Of a stretch of 64,000 nt of DNA, positions 11,101-23,330 are shown piece by piece; positions within the stretch are counted from its first letter, which is position 1; each line of letters opens with the position of its first letter. The position numbers were made by a program, and so were the translations under genes. This DNA is from Phlebiopsis flavidoalba (Eukaryota; Basidiomycota; Agaricomycetes; Polyporales; Phanerochaetaceae). The stretch covers positions 124,001 to 188,000 of the forward strand of contig JAOCPU010000029.1 in assembly GCA_035772785.1 (NCBI GenBank), given 5' to 3'. The notes beneath the pieces were generated by a model that worked only from the letters and a program-made list of their open reading frames with translations, made no database searches and was not told the origin of the DNA.

Positions 11101-12850
11101 ACGTAACAATCACTCGGTGTCCGTGGGTAGATGGCAGTCCAATGTGGTATCTCGAAGCTAAGATGACATGAGCATGCACTCGACGAGCGGTAAAAAGGAC
11201 GATGATGCTGCCTGAATTTCACCATAACCGGACGCATATCTGAGAATAGATTCTCAGAACGCGGAGATTTCATCCACACATTCAAACGCAGACCAGTGTT
11301 CTTTGTTCTTGACTGCATTTGCCTGCGGAGAGAGAATCGTCTGATCCCCGAGGCTTGCTCAGCATGTCATTCACATAGCTCCTTCTTTACGTCCTATTGC
11401 GTGATCAGTACAAGGATCCTCCCCTGGACATTCATTGGTGTGGGTAAAATTCCGCCAGCATGAGAACGAGTTTGACGAAGTCGTATGACCGGGATCCAAA
11501 CAGTAGCTGGTATTATTAATTAACACACGGCTCGTGACGGTGTTCGTAACGCACGCAGTCAATCTAGTGAAATGAGAAGCCCATCCGTTTTACATAATCC
11601 TACCCACGGAACGACATGCCACCCACGTACCACGTCTACAATTCTTGGATTACAGAGCTCGGACACTGCCTCATGGGGAAATACTTACAGACCGCCCACG
11701 ATGATGTGGGAGCATTTGGGAATGAGAATATCAGCACTCTCGTACTAAAGAATCAATAGACATTCCCAGCATCTTTGCTACCGACAGCCGCTCAGGTCAT
11801 ACGTATCAACACACTTCCTACCATACAAATGCGTTGTATTTCCGGGTTCTCTCAACATACAGTCTTGTCACGGTCAAACTTACTCTTTGGGGGGAGGGGG
11901 CAATCTGTAACAATACTCCTCCAGATTATCGTCAAGCCACATTGTATACTCATTGAGTTCAAAGCTTTGATACAACTTTGATTACTCATGAGTGATGACA
12001 GAGGCACTATGAGTTGTCATTACTCTTTGTGTTATGTTCATCCGGATCCATCGCAAACCGTCGTGACAGGCAATCACCTTCACTTCCTCAATTCTCGGGC
12101 TGGATGCTCAGAGTCAAGCGGGAAGACTCTTGATACGGCGAGCATTCATATGCGTGGCCCAAATCTGGCTCGCGTAATTCTAGGTCTGATCATCGCCAGT
12201 AGTACGAGTCTTGCTGAACGTCTTTCACAGTGCAGGGTGCGAATCCATCGATAAGGATAAATTCCGGTAGTTCCTTCGCCATTCAAACTATCATAGGACC
12301 CCATTTCGCGGGCGAGCGACTGGTGTCACGCAAGCCTGAGTGCAGGTGTGACAGCATGGGAGAACGACACCCCCCTCACCCTCCAACCGTGTAGCGTTTG
12401 GGCACTACGTGATATCTAACCACAATGGTTATCACCTCCGTCGTGTGTTGCTTTCTATAGTTCCGAGTCGCCGCAGAGGCTCTTTTTACCTGTGTATTAG
12501 TGCTTTCTATGTACGCGTGTACGCTAATTGAGCACATCGATATTTCCATCACTCATACTCCAACTATAGTCGGCGCGGTGTGTGTACCTATATTCTATGT
12601 CGCCTGGGACCTGGATCCCACAGATTCCTCATTGAATCCCCGCCCGAAGAAGTCTCAAAGCAACCACATTGAAACCATCGTAGTCGATCACGTTCGGTGT
12701 TTCTGTGGGTTTTTTTTTTTTCACATCATCCTCGGAATGCCCGTGGACCCAGCGCGGACCTGGGTAAGCTCTAATCCTGACACTGATGGGGCTTCGCCAC
12801 ACTATAAGACGTGCGTCCCAAAGCTGGTCAAGTACGATAGCTCACTGTCC
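11100..12850. other. Coding-like scraps upstream of hAT copy 1; none assigned
   Basis: The minus strand between 11040 and 11562 has protein-like pieces (KNKEHWSAFECVDEIS, SRSYDFVKLVLMLAEFYP) in changing frames. The plus strand at 11775-12254 and 12500-12858 is open in places. A 13-base T tract lies near 12708. No family was recognised. Confidence 0.25.
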
Positions 12851-12858
12851 CGAGATAC

Positions 12859-15800
12859 ATGGCACCCCGCAGGACTAAGCCTGGGCAGCCTTTAGGCGAG
12901 CCTGCGGCTCCTACAGCGACATCCTATGGCTGCTGCTGCCCGCTCTGTCCCTTCCATCGCTCCCGCCGCTTTCTCCCAGTCCCCGTGAATGTCAATGCTC
13001 CTACCACAAATGCCCATGCTGCACCATTCAGCCCCTCGCCTCAATCCTACCACAGGCCAGCCGCCTCCTGACGGATTCCCTCCGACGTCGTGCATTGTGA
13101 TTATTATTCACTAGGATGTTTCAATTTGCCGCATGTGCGCGGTCGTCACTGACCACGGTCTCCACACAGCTTCCGACTTTGAGGCCGGGGAGTACATTGA
13201 GATCGACGACATATCGGACTCAAGCGACAATGAAGCCCATCAACGGCGCAGCAGGCTCCTCCCGCGAAGAAGTCGCGGGAAAGAAAGCTCCCTCGCACGG
13301 CCTCTTCGACGCAGGCCTCCACATCACGCACTGCTTTATCCACCATCTGCACAGACCCCCTCCAAGCCACACAAGTGCAGGTCGTGTGATTACAAGGAAG
13401 ACTCTGCCGCGCGGAGATCTCTCTTTGGGACCAACCCTTAGTGGCAATGCGGCCCCACGACGTAGAAACCTTCTTCATACGTGTGTCGAGAACGGTCGAC
13501 GGAGAGTTGGTCGAGAATTTTGACTGTATCATATGCACGTGAGAAATCCAGTCTCGTTTCATTCACACACATCTAATCGTGCGTAGTAGGGAGACAACGC
13601 GAGAAAAACGAAGCGGCAGCGGCCAGCCGGCCGCCAAGATCAAGTTCGTCCCCTTCTACACATTTCTCCTTGAACTCGAGACCACCACCACGCGCCGATC
13701 ACACACGATCAAATATCATCCTGAAGAATACCGCGAGGCCCATCCGGAAGGGAGGAGCCCCATGGGCACGTTTCTCAGCATATCTCGAGAAGGGCAGGTC
13801 CAAGTTGAAGGCCATCACCTGCTCCCAACGCGTTCTCGGAGGAGGCACTCAATTGAGTCCTGCCTCCGATTCTTCCGCGCGGAGTTGCCGGGATAGTAAG
13901 TCGCACATGGAGGCCGCCTCAAATTCAGAGCAATATACTAATATTTTACATCAGCCGCCAGCACCATTGAGAATCGCGCTTCGTTCAAGTTAGCGTTCAA
14001 AAGACTCTAACGTCCCTCGCCCTGCTTTGTCGTGGGTGCGGTTCCATGGTCGAGAAGGATCTTCCGTCTTCGCATAGAATATTACACCACGGTCCTCCTC
14101 ACTGCGCCTGGCGCAGGGCTTCGCAGAGAAGAGTTGAGGAGTTTGGGTATGTGACAACCTTAATCTATATCGATGTACTCTAATACGCGTTAAATAGCGT
14201 CGCCGAGGGTGAAAAGATTAGCAGCCTCTAGACGGCGGCGTGAACATCACCCACTCCCGAATTGCCACTGGTGTTCGTGGGACAGGGGGTGGAAAAAGCC
14301 CCTGATCGCCGCAACAGCCCATTGTCTGCTCTGCTTTCTAAAAAAACGGTGTTAGCTCACTTTCGCGTCACGTCATCGGACTACCTCATCGGGGTACGTC
14401 CTGTCACACCTGTCGACGAGCAGTCTCCCCAAGCAAGGAGTTCGCCAATGTCCTTGTCAGGTATGTTTGACCTGGGTGAGTACATAACGACCAACGTGAG
14501 TATTCGTTCATCGATGGGCGTATTCATCCCATCGTATTGATCTCTCATTACTCTTTCTAGTTGGGCGCTTCGTCACCACCGACGGCGATGACTTCTACAG
14601 GTCAACGTTGGACAGGTTTTCCGCCCTCCTGCGGGCTCGACCCCCCAAGGCATCCGTTTTTGACCCCCAGTGCGCGGCATGTCATCCTGTCGCTGACGCA
14701 ATAAACCGAACCATCTTGAGCCGTCGAGAATCTCTTGGGACAAGAGGCCACTACCAGCCCGACACCTACTGCCGGTATTCCAAGAGAAGACGATCCGGAG
14801 GACTACGTCGTCTTGACGCATGAGAAAGCTCATTCGATACCGCGAGCCTGCTCCCTCCATGCTTGGAGTGTAGGCTGGATTGTACGTAACGAACGACGAC
14901 TACTAACGTTGCTCTCCCACGACAACCCTCTCCGTCGATCCTCCGTGCCGCGTGTAAGGTCAATACAGCGTCGCATCTAATTACCGACTACCAGATGCAA
15001 CTTTCACAATGCATTGCCGTCGGCAATGCCTCAGGAATGTTTCAAGAGTATAGACGAACACGGTGAAAAAACCGACTCGCGCTTGTGCCGATGAGCCGCT
15101 TTATCATGACAAGCCGCGCAAATGGCTCACCACATACTTAATGATGATCGACAGAGCGAAGAGTCTCAGACCCTGGTGAGCAACGTTTTGAGACTTATGA
15201 CCAACTTCCAATCTCATTAAATCGTTGAAGGCCTACAATTACATGATGCTAAACAACACAATTCCCTGAAGAATTACCAACTCTCGGAGATTGAATGGGA
15301 CATCCTGGACGATCTCGCGTTGCTGCACTACGTAGGACAATTATCATCTCGCTCATGTGTGCCGCTGACCCATTACATCTTAGGTCCCGTATAAGAATCT
15401 GCCAGCGTTTGGGCTGGCCCCAAGTCGAGCCCTTGCCAACGCTACACTCTCCCTATGACTCGGTCAACTTGGGCTCGTCGTGTGGGCCCGTGATCTGATG
15501 CTCTTCGAAATCTGGACGGGCAACGATCTCGCTGTGCCCCCGAGCCTACCCGAGCACAGATGGCCCGAGTAGAACTGCCCCGAGTACTTTCAACGGTGGA
15601 CCTGGCATTGGTTCTGGCGCATGGCGTCGCGCTTCTATGGGGGCAGCCATGACCCCTCGAAGGTGTACATCATGAGCACCTGTGAGTACTTTCGCAGCCA
15701 CTTTTGAATGCTTGTTTATCCCGTGATAGTCTTAGACCCAAATATCAGGCTAGGCTAGGGAGAGATTGAAACGTGGACAGATGAGCAAAAAGAGGACGCC

Positions 15801-16575
15801 CTGGAGGTGATCAAAACTGAGGTAAGCATTCCTCAACATGGAATGTCGTTAATAGCATTGACAAGCCATCAAGATGAGCTCATACGCCACCATCCTACGA
15901 GCCCGTCTGCCCCATGCGCCCCCCGCAGCCAGCTCCAGCCTCATCGAGCCTCCTACCGCTCTTGTTACCCGGGCAACATGAGCCGTATACCACAGTCAAT
16001 GTCATTTGAAGCGGTTAGTGAACGGCTCCACCTCTTCGATGGCCCCAAAATCTGGGGCAACGGCCACCTCCTGGCGAGAACGGGACGATCTGTCAGTCAC
16101 GGATGAGTTCAAGAAATATGCCGAAAACGGAATGGGCCCTCACGTTGAGCCAAAAGCTCAGATATCCAGTAGACGGTACTGGGAGGTACGCATTAAGTAT
16201 GTCGCTCTTTGACAAAAAGTGAACTAACACAATTTCAGCTAATGAAAGTTGGGCTGCCAATATTGCACGCCGCGTTCCTCGATTATGGCTCGATCCAGGC
16301 GTTCGCTGTTCCTGTCGAGAAGATGAGCACCCTTCCAACGAACTTCGAAGGGTCAAACCCCAGCATCGCTGAGGGTCAAATCCTCCAGCATTCGTGGGCC
16401 AAACCCTTGGAGTTCGCCAGTGCTCATCAGGCATACCAACGAGCTCTTGACCTCCTTTATCTCGAACACTGACCACCTTGCAAGCCTCCGGTACAAAGGT
16501 ACCGAAAGCGAGCCGGCCGTCGACAGGACAATGGCCGCAGTCGCCCCCGCGGAACTAGGTGAGCTCAACGCCGAG
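12859..16575 (+). pseudogene. hAT-family transposase relic, copy 1 (decayed)
   Basis: hAT transposases cut and paste DNA and use a BED zinc finger, an RNase H-like core and a C-terminal dimerisation region. Here a plausible start MAPRRTKPGQPLGEPAAPT is at 12859, and an acidic linker DISDSSDNEAHQ is near 13215. A BED-finger half DVETFFIRVSRTVDGELVEN then FDCIIC ends at a GTGAGA intron donor near 13532; after it HTIKYHPEEYREA supplies the histidines. LSEIEWDILDDLALLHYV (near 15280) matches the LTDMEWEVLEDLGLVLVV segment of copy 2. RIPQSMSFEAVSERLHLFD (near 15980) matches RIPQSMSYADLSNRLGLFN of copy 2. The C-terminus (TDHLASLRYKGTESEPAVDR, near 16470) aligns with the copy 2 tail VDHLANLQRAGTNSKRAMDE. 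The catalytic middle is poorly preserved and stops are frequent. I found no terminal repeats; the right flank meets repeat R1 near 16575. Confidence 0.75.
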
Positions 16576-17800
16576 CACAGACGGAGTCTAACCGCCAGCG
16601 TCCACCGAACGCTGGCAGCGAGATTGCATCGCCGTATCGTCGCATGTCGAGTAACACGTGTATCTGAATGAATTGTATTTGTATTTTGCGTGCACACCGC
16701 TGGCACTCCGCCGTCTCGCCGTCTCGCCGTCTCGCCGCCCCCGCTCAACAAAAGCGCGTCCGCACAAGTCTCGCATGTCGCAGACATAACGAGAACTTGA
16801 TTAAAATAAGCATTTCGCGCGCAGGATGCACGCGCCATGAATTAGATTTCATTCCATCTGTCTATGTACAAAGTCTTATCTGTAGTAGTCATTGGGACAT
16901 GTATAAGAAAGCCAGGAGAAGCACAGATTAAATACTAACCAACTAAATAAACCACCAGTGCATCTGTGTGCGCTGGGCCCGCCGAGTGCACAGCTCTCGC
17001 CGCCTTGCGCATGGGCGTGACACAAGTACGTCTTGCCCGTGCCTATCCGCCGTGGGCCGCCGCGTCGGTCTCACGACTTGCAGATGTCGCTCGTGACGCT
17101 ATCGCTACTTTGCACACGGCACGGCATGCCTCGCTGTTCGTTTGTGCCCCGCCGCTATTTTTTTTGCATTCGGCATCTGTCGGCTGTTTCGCCGTCATTG
17201 TCACGGTCTTGCTGCCAGATGAGTGAGTCCATACGGCGGCAGGTGTCCGATTGGACTCGATAGCCGTCCTTGTCAACACGAGTACTAATCAGACTGAACG
17301 GACGAAAAAGTAAGTACCACAGTTAAATGAATATTGATGTTTTACTCACCTGCATTGACAGGTTATACAACGCAGATACTATGCGCCATGCATCCTCAGT
17401 GCGCCGCGCCTGTCCGCGTCGAGTGTTTGTGAGCAGAGCCGCCGTCTCGCATCGTCGGACGGCACTGACTCATCTCACAGCGCGATGCACGGCGGCCTTA
17501 GGCCACACGTGTATCTAGATGGTGTGCGTCAGCCTCGTCTGGTGGCTGTGTCACTGACGGTAACTCACCGCCAACGGTCATACGGTCCGTCCCTTCCGTC
17601 TCTCTCGTCGTTGTTTATTGATGTCGTATCGTCTTTGTACAGAGTCTTTCTTTTAATTCTTTATGGGCATGGCTGAAGTCTGTGGCCCCTTGCTGTCGCA
17701 CCCTTTGTGCTCGTTGGCTATTCTGATACATTGGTGAGTGGTCTGTGTTACTGGCTCGTGGCATCGTCGCCCCTCCGTCTTGCTCAACTGGCCCACCACC
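16575..17800 (-). repeat. Dispersed repeat R1, copy A (inverted)
   Basis: The reverse complement of this stretch aligns with 37430-38600. Matching anchors include the splice-like gcaggtgagtaaa (copy B acaggtaagtaaa), gcaagaccgtgacaatgacg (B gcaagaccgtgacgacgacg), gtcacgagcgacat and gacgcggcggcccac, and the AT-richer tail with ctggtggttta and tgcttctcc. The translated frame SRATSASRETDAAAHGG corresponds to SRATLAKCKTDAAV in B. Similarity covers about 1.1 kb at what looks like two-thirds identity. I do not know what the element encodes. It abuts the end of hAT copy 1. Confidence 0.6.
16712..16735. repeat. Short tandem repeat, (cgtctcgc)x3
   Basis: Three perfect 8-base units lie inside the R1 copy; GC-rich variants of the same word are scattered through the next kilobases. 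Confidence 0.8.
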
Positions 17801-20800
17801 GTCCCAAACCCGCCGCACATGTTTTCCCCCCACCGAAAACGAAACTTGAACCTAAACCACGCAAAGAGTGCATATACGCAACGTACTTCGACGCCGCGCG
17901 CATCTGGGCCTTCGACATCACCCCACCTGTGGCATTCCCCCACGGGGGGCATTCGCTTGATAGTCAACTTCCGCTTTACCGTGCGCGCGCCGGCGTTGCG
18001 GGTTCGAGCTCGTCGGCGCGCGCACCGTGTGCGCTTCGTGCGCTACCAGCGACGTCCCGCGACGCGTTCCCGCGCGCTCCTGCACAACTTTATGCTCTGG
18101 GACATCGGCGCGGGGTGCATAACGCGCGTTCGTCGAGCTGGTCTGTGCTCTGTGCCCCAGTACTTTGACCCACTCCCACCACGGAGGCCGAGCAGGCGAA
18201 CCGCGGACATGCTTGTGAGAGCAATCGACAGAAATCTACACACCTGAAAAAGCACGCAGTAAGAGCCTCTTGATGACTGACCATTGGCCTCTCGCCGCTT
18301 CGGTCATGCTTGTCGCCAGTCAAAGGACAGCAATGATCAGTGGAGTTTTGAATCTCACATGGCATCAAACGCACGTGACTATTGCGTGGGAAGGTTGAAA
18401 ATCGCCCGTGCGCGTCGCGCTCCTTCCAGTTTCTCTCCCACCTCTCAGCCCCCAAACCATTTTCTGTAGACCCTACTGTTGTAGGTTGGGGGTTATCGTC
18501 GTTTGTTCAGGTCACGATTCCAGGTTAGTGTCCTTTCTCCTTCTGTTCCATCCATGCCTGTGGTAGTATGCTGAGGTTGACGCGACATTGACGAGGACGC
18601 AACTTCATCTGTTGTTCCCTCTGCATGCTACCCTGTGCTGTGGATTACACAACCACCGCACCTTTTGAAGCTGTACACTGACTTCCCTCTTCTCTAGATA
18701 TTCTGCGCAATTGAACACAGGCTGTCAAGCGAGTGGCCGCGTTGTGGAGGAGAGGAACTCAAACCCGCGACGCGTCGATGCGCGCAGTCATCGCCGCGCG
18801 AGCGCAATGACGCTATACCCCGATCACCGAGCTCGCCGTCTGTCAACTACGGCCTTGATACGACGTCACGCCGCCGTGCGCGCGCCGTCCAGCGACGACT
18901 TCCCGCTCATCGTCGAGCGCGTCCACTCCCCATTTCCCCCATTCCCTAGTCGACTCGAAATGCGCCGCAAGAGACTGTGTGTATCACATTCGCGCGCGCA
19001 GCGCGCCGGAGGATAGGTCTGCGCGCATTCAAAATAATGTTTATTATACTTCTAGATTCTCATTCGGAAGACTAAACAATGGGGGGGCTCGTCTGACAGG
19101 AGAGACGTTGATTCAAGAGAACGTGTTTGGTAAATGTGATAGTAGTGGCGTAATAATGCACTGTGTCCTATATCCGCGTAGCTGGAATCATACATTGTCA
19201 TGTACAAATCAAGCACTGCTTAGGCTGCATCTACGTTGTGCTCGGCAATAACGTGAGACAAAAGTGTGCATCAGTCGCACCCACAAACGACGTCCGAATC
19301 GCGCACGCGCCGCACCTCGACGAGGACAGGCCCCCGGCTCCGCGCGCCAGGCCAGGCCTCGCACCCACACCAGGCCATTGGGCATCCCAATGGTGAGGAG
19401 CTGCTCAGTGTCCCTAAATCGCTGCGCGGACAAAATCTGGAGATTGGCGAAGGACAACAATGGAGCGTGGATGCCCCGCTGCGGCACCGTGCACTACGAC
19501 GCAAGAAGCGGACCCAGGCGCGCCGCCTTACACGGTACATCAGCGCACCAGGCCCATACACCGCGCTCATTGCTCGAGGAGACGGCATCCTGTACACGCT
19601 CCTCGAGCCCACGAGCAATGTTGACAGCCTCGAGCCCGGGTGGGACGTAATCCTATGACTCTGCTATAATATTGGTGATCTTCTTGTGATCAATGATCAA
19701 TGCTACACTATTTCCGCTTTCATGTGCATGCGAGTCCAAACCCTGCATGACTGTACAAAGATTTACGCCACACAAGCCTTATACTTACATGCCAATCGAC
19801 AAGAGAGGCTCCCGCACGTGCGATGTGAGAGATGCTCGCTGCCGTCTGTCAGTTGTGTTGCTGGCTGCGTCTCCGGTAGCCGTACCGCATCGTGCCTGGT
19901 GGCCTCGCCGTGTCGTCGCCTGTCACCTGACCGTACAGTCACAGGTCACCTCTCCGTATTGTCTCTGGTTGCCTTGCCGCGTTTTCGGCGGTGGCGTCCT
20001 GCGCCGTTCGTCGCCAGTGCTGCTGGCGGTCCTACTGTCTTGTCTCTGGTAGCCTCGCCTAGCACGGCACCCCTACACGTGCGGCATCGGCGACGTTGAC
20101 GTGATACGATCGTAATGGACGGTTGCGAGAGATGATGACCCATTGAAGAAGACCTCAGCGATGAAGGCAGAGAAGATATCTATCACGCATGTAAGGGCTG
20201 TTGCAGTCGATGGTACCAGGCTTGTAACAGCCTTGATTTTACCACGAAGCGTCGTCACATGTCCTTCGCCCTTACAGAGGGAGACTACCAGATCACATCA
20301 CGATGGCCCCGAATCCGCTCCGAACATAAGCAAAAATTCCGAGGGCTCAAAAAACCTAAATGCGGTCTAACGTTCTGCAAATGGCTGTATATATCATTTA
20401 CTATTTTTCTAATATGGTGATCGTGTCACTACGGCTCCATTCCCGCTTCGAAGAAGTTAATCAACATCGGAGGACATAAATCCGCCCTGTGCCATTCAAT
20501 ATTCCGGAGACGACTGTGTCAATAGAAAAGGCTGGCTCATTATTTCTCGTACATATTCTAGTGCAGATGCGGGAATATTCCGTCTGACATGAATCATGTT
20601 ACGAGTCATATATCTGGAAGTACGTCTTACGAGCGACTGAAACATTTTGTATCGTGTTTAGCAATCACATCACGGAAACACACTGGTACAGTACCGATAC
20701 GGAAACTTCCTTACGCTGTCACCAAAAGAACGAGAGTCAAAGATACACACGATCCAGATCTAGCCCAAGAATACAAAATGTGCCGACAGAAGGGGCGGAA

Positions 20801-21120
20801 GAGAAAAAAAGCCAGGGCGATGAGAATGACGAACAGTGCATTGCGACCGGTATCCATTTATCACATTTACTCGGGACCCCGTGGGCTGTCTGTTGTGCGA
20901 CCGAAGGCTGTAGGACTATGAGGTACTGGTCTACAATCTGAAAAGCCGTCTGGTCAACTCACATACGGTCGCATCATCGGCACTCGTGTTTGACCTAGCC
21001 GTTCGCGAGCTTTTACGCGGTGTCTTTGTTGACGCGGTGGACGAGGCTCTAGTCTCCGTGACGGTTCGATCGATTTGCGTCTAAAGACGATAGCGTCGAG
21101 TGTGGCTTGTGTGAGGATTC
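17800..21120. other. GC-rich repeat-like DNA, no assigned gene
   Basis: From 17.8 to 20.1 kb the DNA is rich in CpG and Arg/Pro/Ser-coding low-complexity frames on both strands; I see no domain. At 19865-20065 a degenerate unit containing tctctggtagcctcgcc-like words recurs about four times. From 20.1 kb the composition turns AT-richer. A plus-strand frame at 20589-20921 is basic (RQKGRKRKKARAMRM) but unassigned. Confidence 0.35.
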
Positions 21121-21128
21121 AGACGCTT

Positions 21129-22261
21129 CTAGAGAGACATGAGAGTTGCACAGCAAATACAAGTACTCGGCGTACCGTGCACAGGCGTTTTTCCGGTGGC
21201 ATTTCCGCGCGACGTTGTGGGCAACATGTGGTTGATGTCAACTGTCCAGTCGTACATCTGATCGGACGCAAATTGGTGAGCATGATAGATAGTTTCGTAA
21301 AGCGTGCTCATGTAGTCGTAGTCTGGTGTTTTCTTCATAACCTAGTCCTCGAGCATAGTGAATGGCGGTGGCAAATTCCTGAGGCACGGACCGCTCGGCG
21401 CAAAAGGCGAACAGGTCCACGGTCTGTTTTTTTTTTCGGCCAATAGCGCGTAGTTGGGCACTGGCAGATTTTCGGGAGACGCCTTGCCATGGAAGAGACC
21501 CTGCAACGAGATGCAAGAGAATGTAGCCTGCGGACTCGAGATCATCTCGGCGCGATTGTTGCAAGCCTTGGTGCGCGTTGATCGATGCGTAACGGGCCGT
21601 CCCTGCAAGCCCATAGTCCTCTACGCAGGGAAAGTGTTCGCCGGTCAAATGGTCACGATATGGTACCGCGCGAGACCAAAATCTATGAGATGTAGAACCG
21701 ATTGATTGGAACCGATGCCCATGAGTAGGTTGCTAGGCTTGAGATCACAATGTATGTAGTTTCGAGCGTGTACGTCCTTGAGTCGTGAAATCTGATGCAC
21801 TGGTCTATTTGAGTGAAAAGAAGGGTAGACAATGCAGCTCACGAGTTGCTCTGCCAGTATGAGCACTGTCTTGAGCGAGAATTGGCGATCGCAGACCTCG
21901 AAGAGTTCTTCAAGTGAAGGGCCTAGGAGATCTAAGACCATGACGTTATGACTGCTCTCTGCGCCCAGCCAGTGAGCTCTCGGTATGCCAATTATGCCTG
22001 CCATGCAGCGATATACTTGGTACTCGTACTCGAGCTGCTCCTCAACGGCATACGGCTCGATCTTTATGGCAACCTCCTTCCGTCGAGCAATGTCAATGCC
22101 TTGATAAACCATACCTACGCGTCGGTTTGTGAAAGGAGTTTCTGGACCATACATAAGAGCCACTTACCAAACGAGCCTTGTCCCAATGGCTTGACAATGC
22201 GGTATTTGCCACCTACGCAGGCCCGCTCAAGTGCGGTCAGCTTATCCGTCACCGTCGTCAT
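21129..22261 (-). CDS. Casein kinase I family protein kinase
   Basis: CK1 kinases phosphorylate acidic or primed Ser/Thr sites in many cellular pathways. The start ATG is at 22261 (MTTVTDKLTALERACVGG, then KYRIVKPLGQGSFG), followed by an intron (donor gtaagtgg, acceptor gcgtag) that splits the glycine loop before MVYQGIDIARRKEVAIKIEP. Then come LLGPSLEELFEV, a second intron after LAEQLV, and the catalytic loop YIHCDLKPSNLLMG near 21740, with LIDFGLARYH near 21670. The CK1 hallmark GTARYASINAHQG then QSRRDDLESAGYILLH is near 21580, and LPWQG follows. The end is PDYDYMSTLYETIYHAHQF near 21320, with a stop near 21129. At least two single-base frame changes interrupt it (after ARYH and after PWQG). 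The usual HRD arginine is Cys (TGT), one C-to-T change from CGT. The family call is secure; whether the gene is functional is not. Confidence 0.85.
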
Positions 22262-22399
22262 CGTCTGTGAAGCTGGTCAGCGGAAATGGCGTTGGGGCCG
22301 ATCGATGCACTCACAGATGTTTTTACTGAGACCGGTTTGCGCAGTGGGAGGGACTCCTAAAAACCACTGAAGATTGGGTGAGTAGTGATTACAACTCCA

Positions 22400-23330
22400 A
22401 CCGTGAGTAACAGCCCTCCGTCCGGTAGTGGCCGACCGGCGCATTGCGAGCTTCGGAGCATTTTCAATAGGAAGTCACGTATCACGCGATCAGATCATAG
22501 AATGTCACTGTCAGCTGATTGTTCCCTTCCCTAGGGCAATAGCCATCTGCACCGCTCCCCGGAATTCTTCCCGCGAACGCCAAAGCGACTGGCCACTGGC
22601 TAGTGGGGCTCGTAGTTCGAGCATACATCGCTCGATTATCATACGACGTCTCTCGATCAAACGTGTGTAATGTCTATCACAGATCTGGAAGAGATAGTTG
22701 AAGTGTGAGAGAATAGTGCACAGACCAAGATAAAAATATAGGGAGGTCCATTGAAGTGAATCGTGTTTCCGCCGCCGTGGGTGTCCCTTCTCTAGTCAGG
22801 CATGGTGACCCGGCGATTCGAGCTTGCTGTAATAGCCGTTTCGGTCCGCGTCAACTGACGGCGACATGCCGTAGGACCCCCGACAATAGGGTGAGATCCC
22901 TGATGACTGATCCGTACAAATGTTGGGGATTTCAACTCCTTTGGGCCAAGTGTATTCCGTATGAAAGTCGACGAACGCTCGAGACAAGTATGGTGTCAAT
23001 CCGTACTAAAAGGTCCGCCGAGGTGGCATGATCCATATCCGGACGAGTGATGGCGGTAGCCGCGCATATGTACTCTATGTGTAGAAAGATTCGAAGCAAT
23101 ATGAGACGGATCATAGCAAGTTTAACTCATTTCCAGCCCATTCTGTACACACATCAGCAAAGGACCGAGCCTCGGTAAAGTCCTCACTGGCAGGCACGGG
23201 GTGACGTGTCCGAGCACAAGAATCAGGTCTTGATACCAGTTTCCGGGCGTTTCTCTGCACGCGCAGCCTGTTGATAGTGTTGATAGCCTGTGAATCATAT
23301 CGACGAGTATACTGAATCATGGCAGATGGT
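22400..23330 (-). other. Coding-like minus-strand fragments upstream of the CK1 gene
   Basis: Minus-strand pieces look like protein. One near 22680-22510 reads HTRLIERRRMIIERCMLELR, ASGQSLWRSREEFRGAVQMA. Others are DHATSADLLVRIDTILVSSV near 23030 and PASEDFTEARSFADVCTEWA near 23160. They may belong to one broken gene. SREEFRGAVQMAI slightly recalls a fungal kinase (FunK1) helix, but no catalytic motif was found, so I do not name it. Confidence 0.25.

Noticed and set aside
13116..13562. Independent genes on both strands at 13.1-13.6 kb
   Set aside because: The plus-strand frame is the acidic linker and BED finger of hAT copy 1; the other frames are shadows.
22500..22680. FunK1-type fungal kinase piece (SREEFRGAVQMAI)
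   Set aside because: No HRD, DFG or other kinase motif follows; similarity of one helix is not enough.
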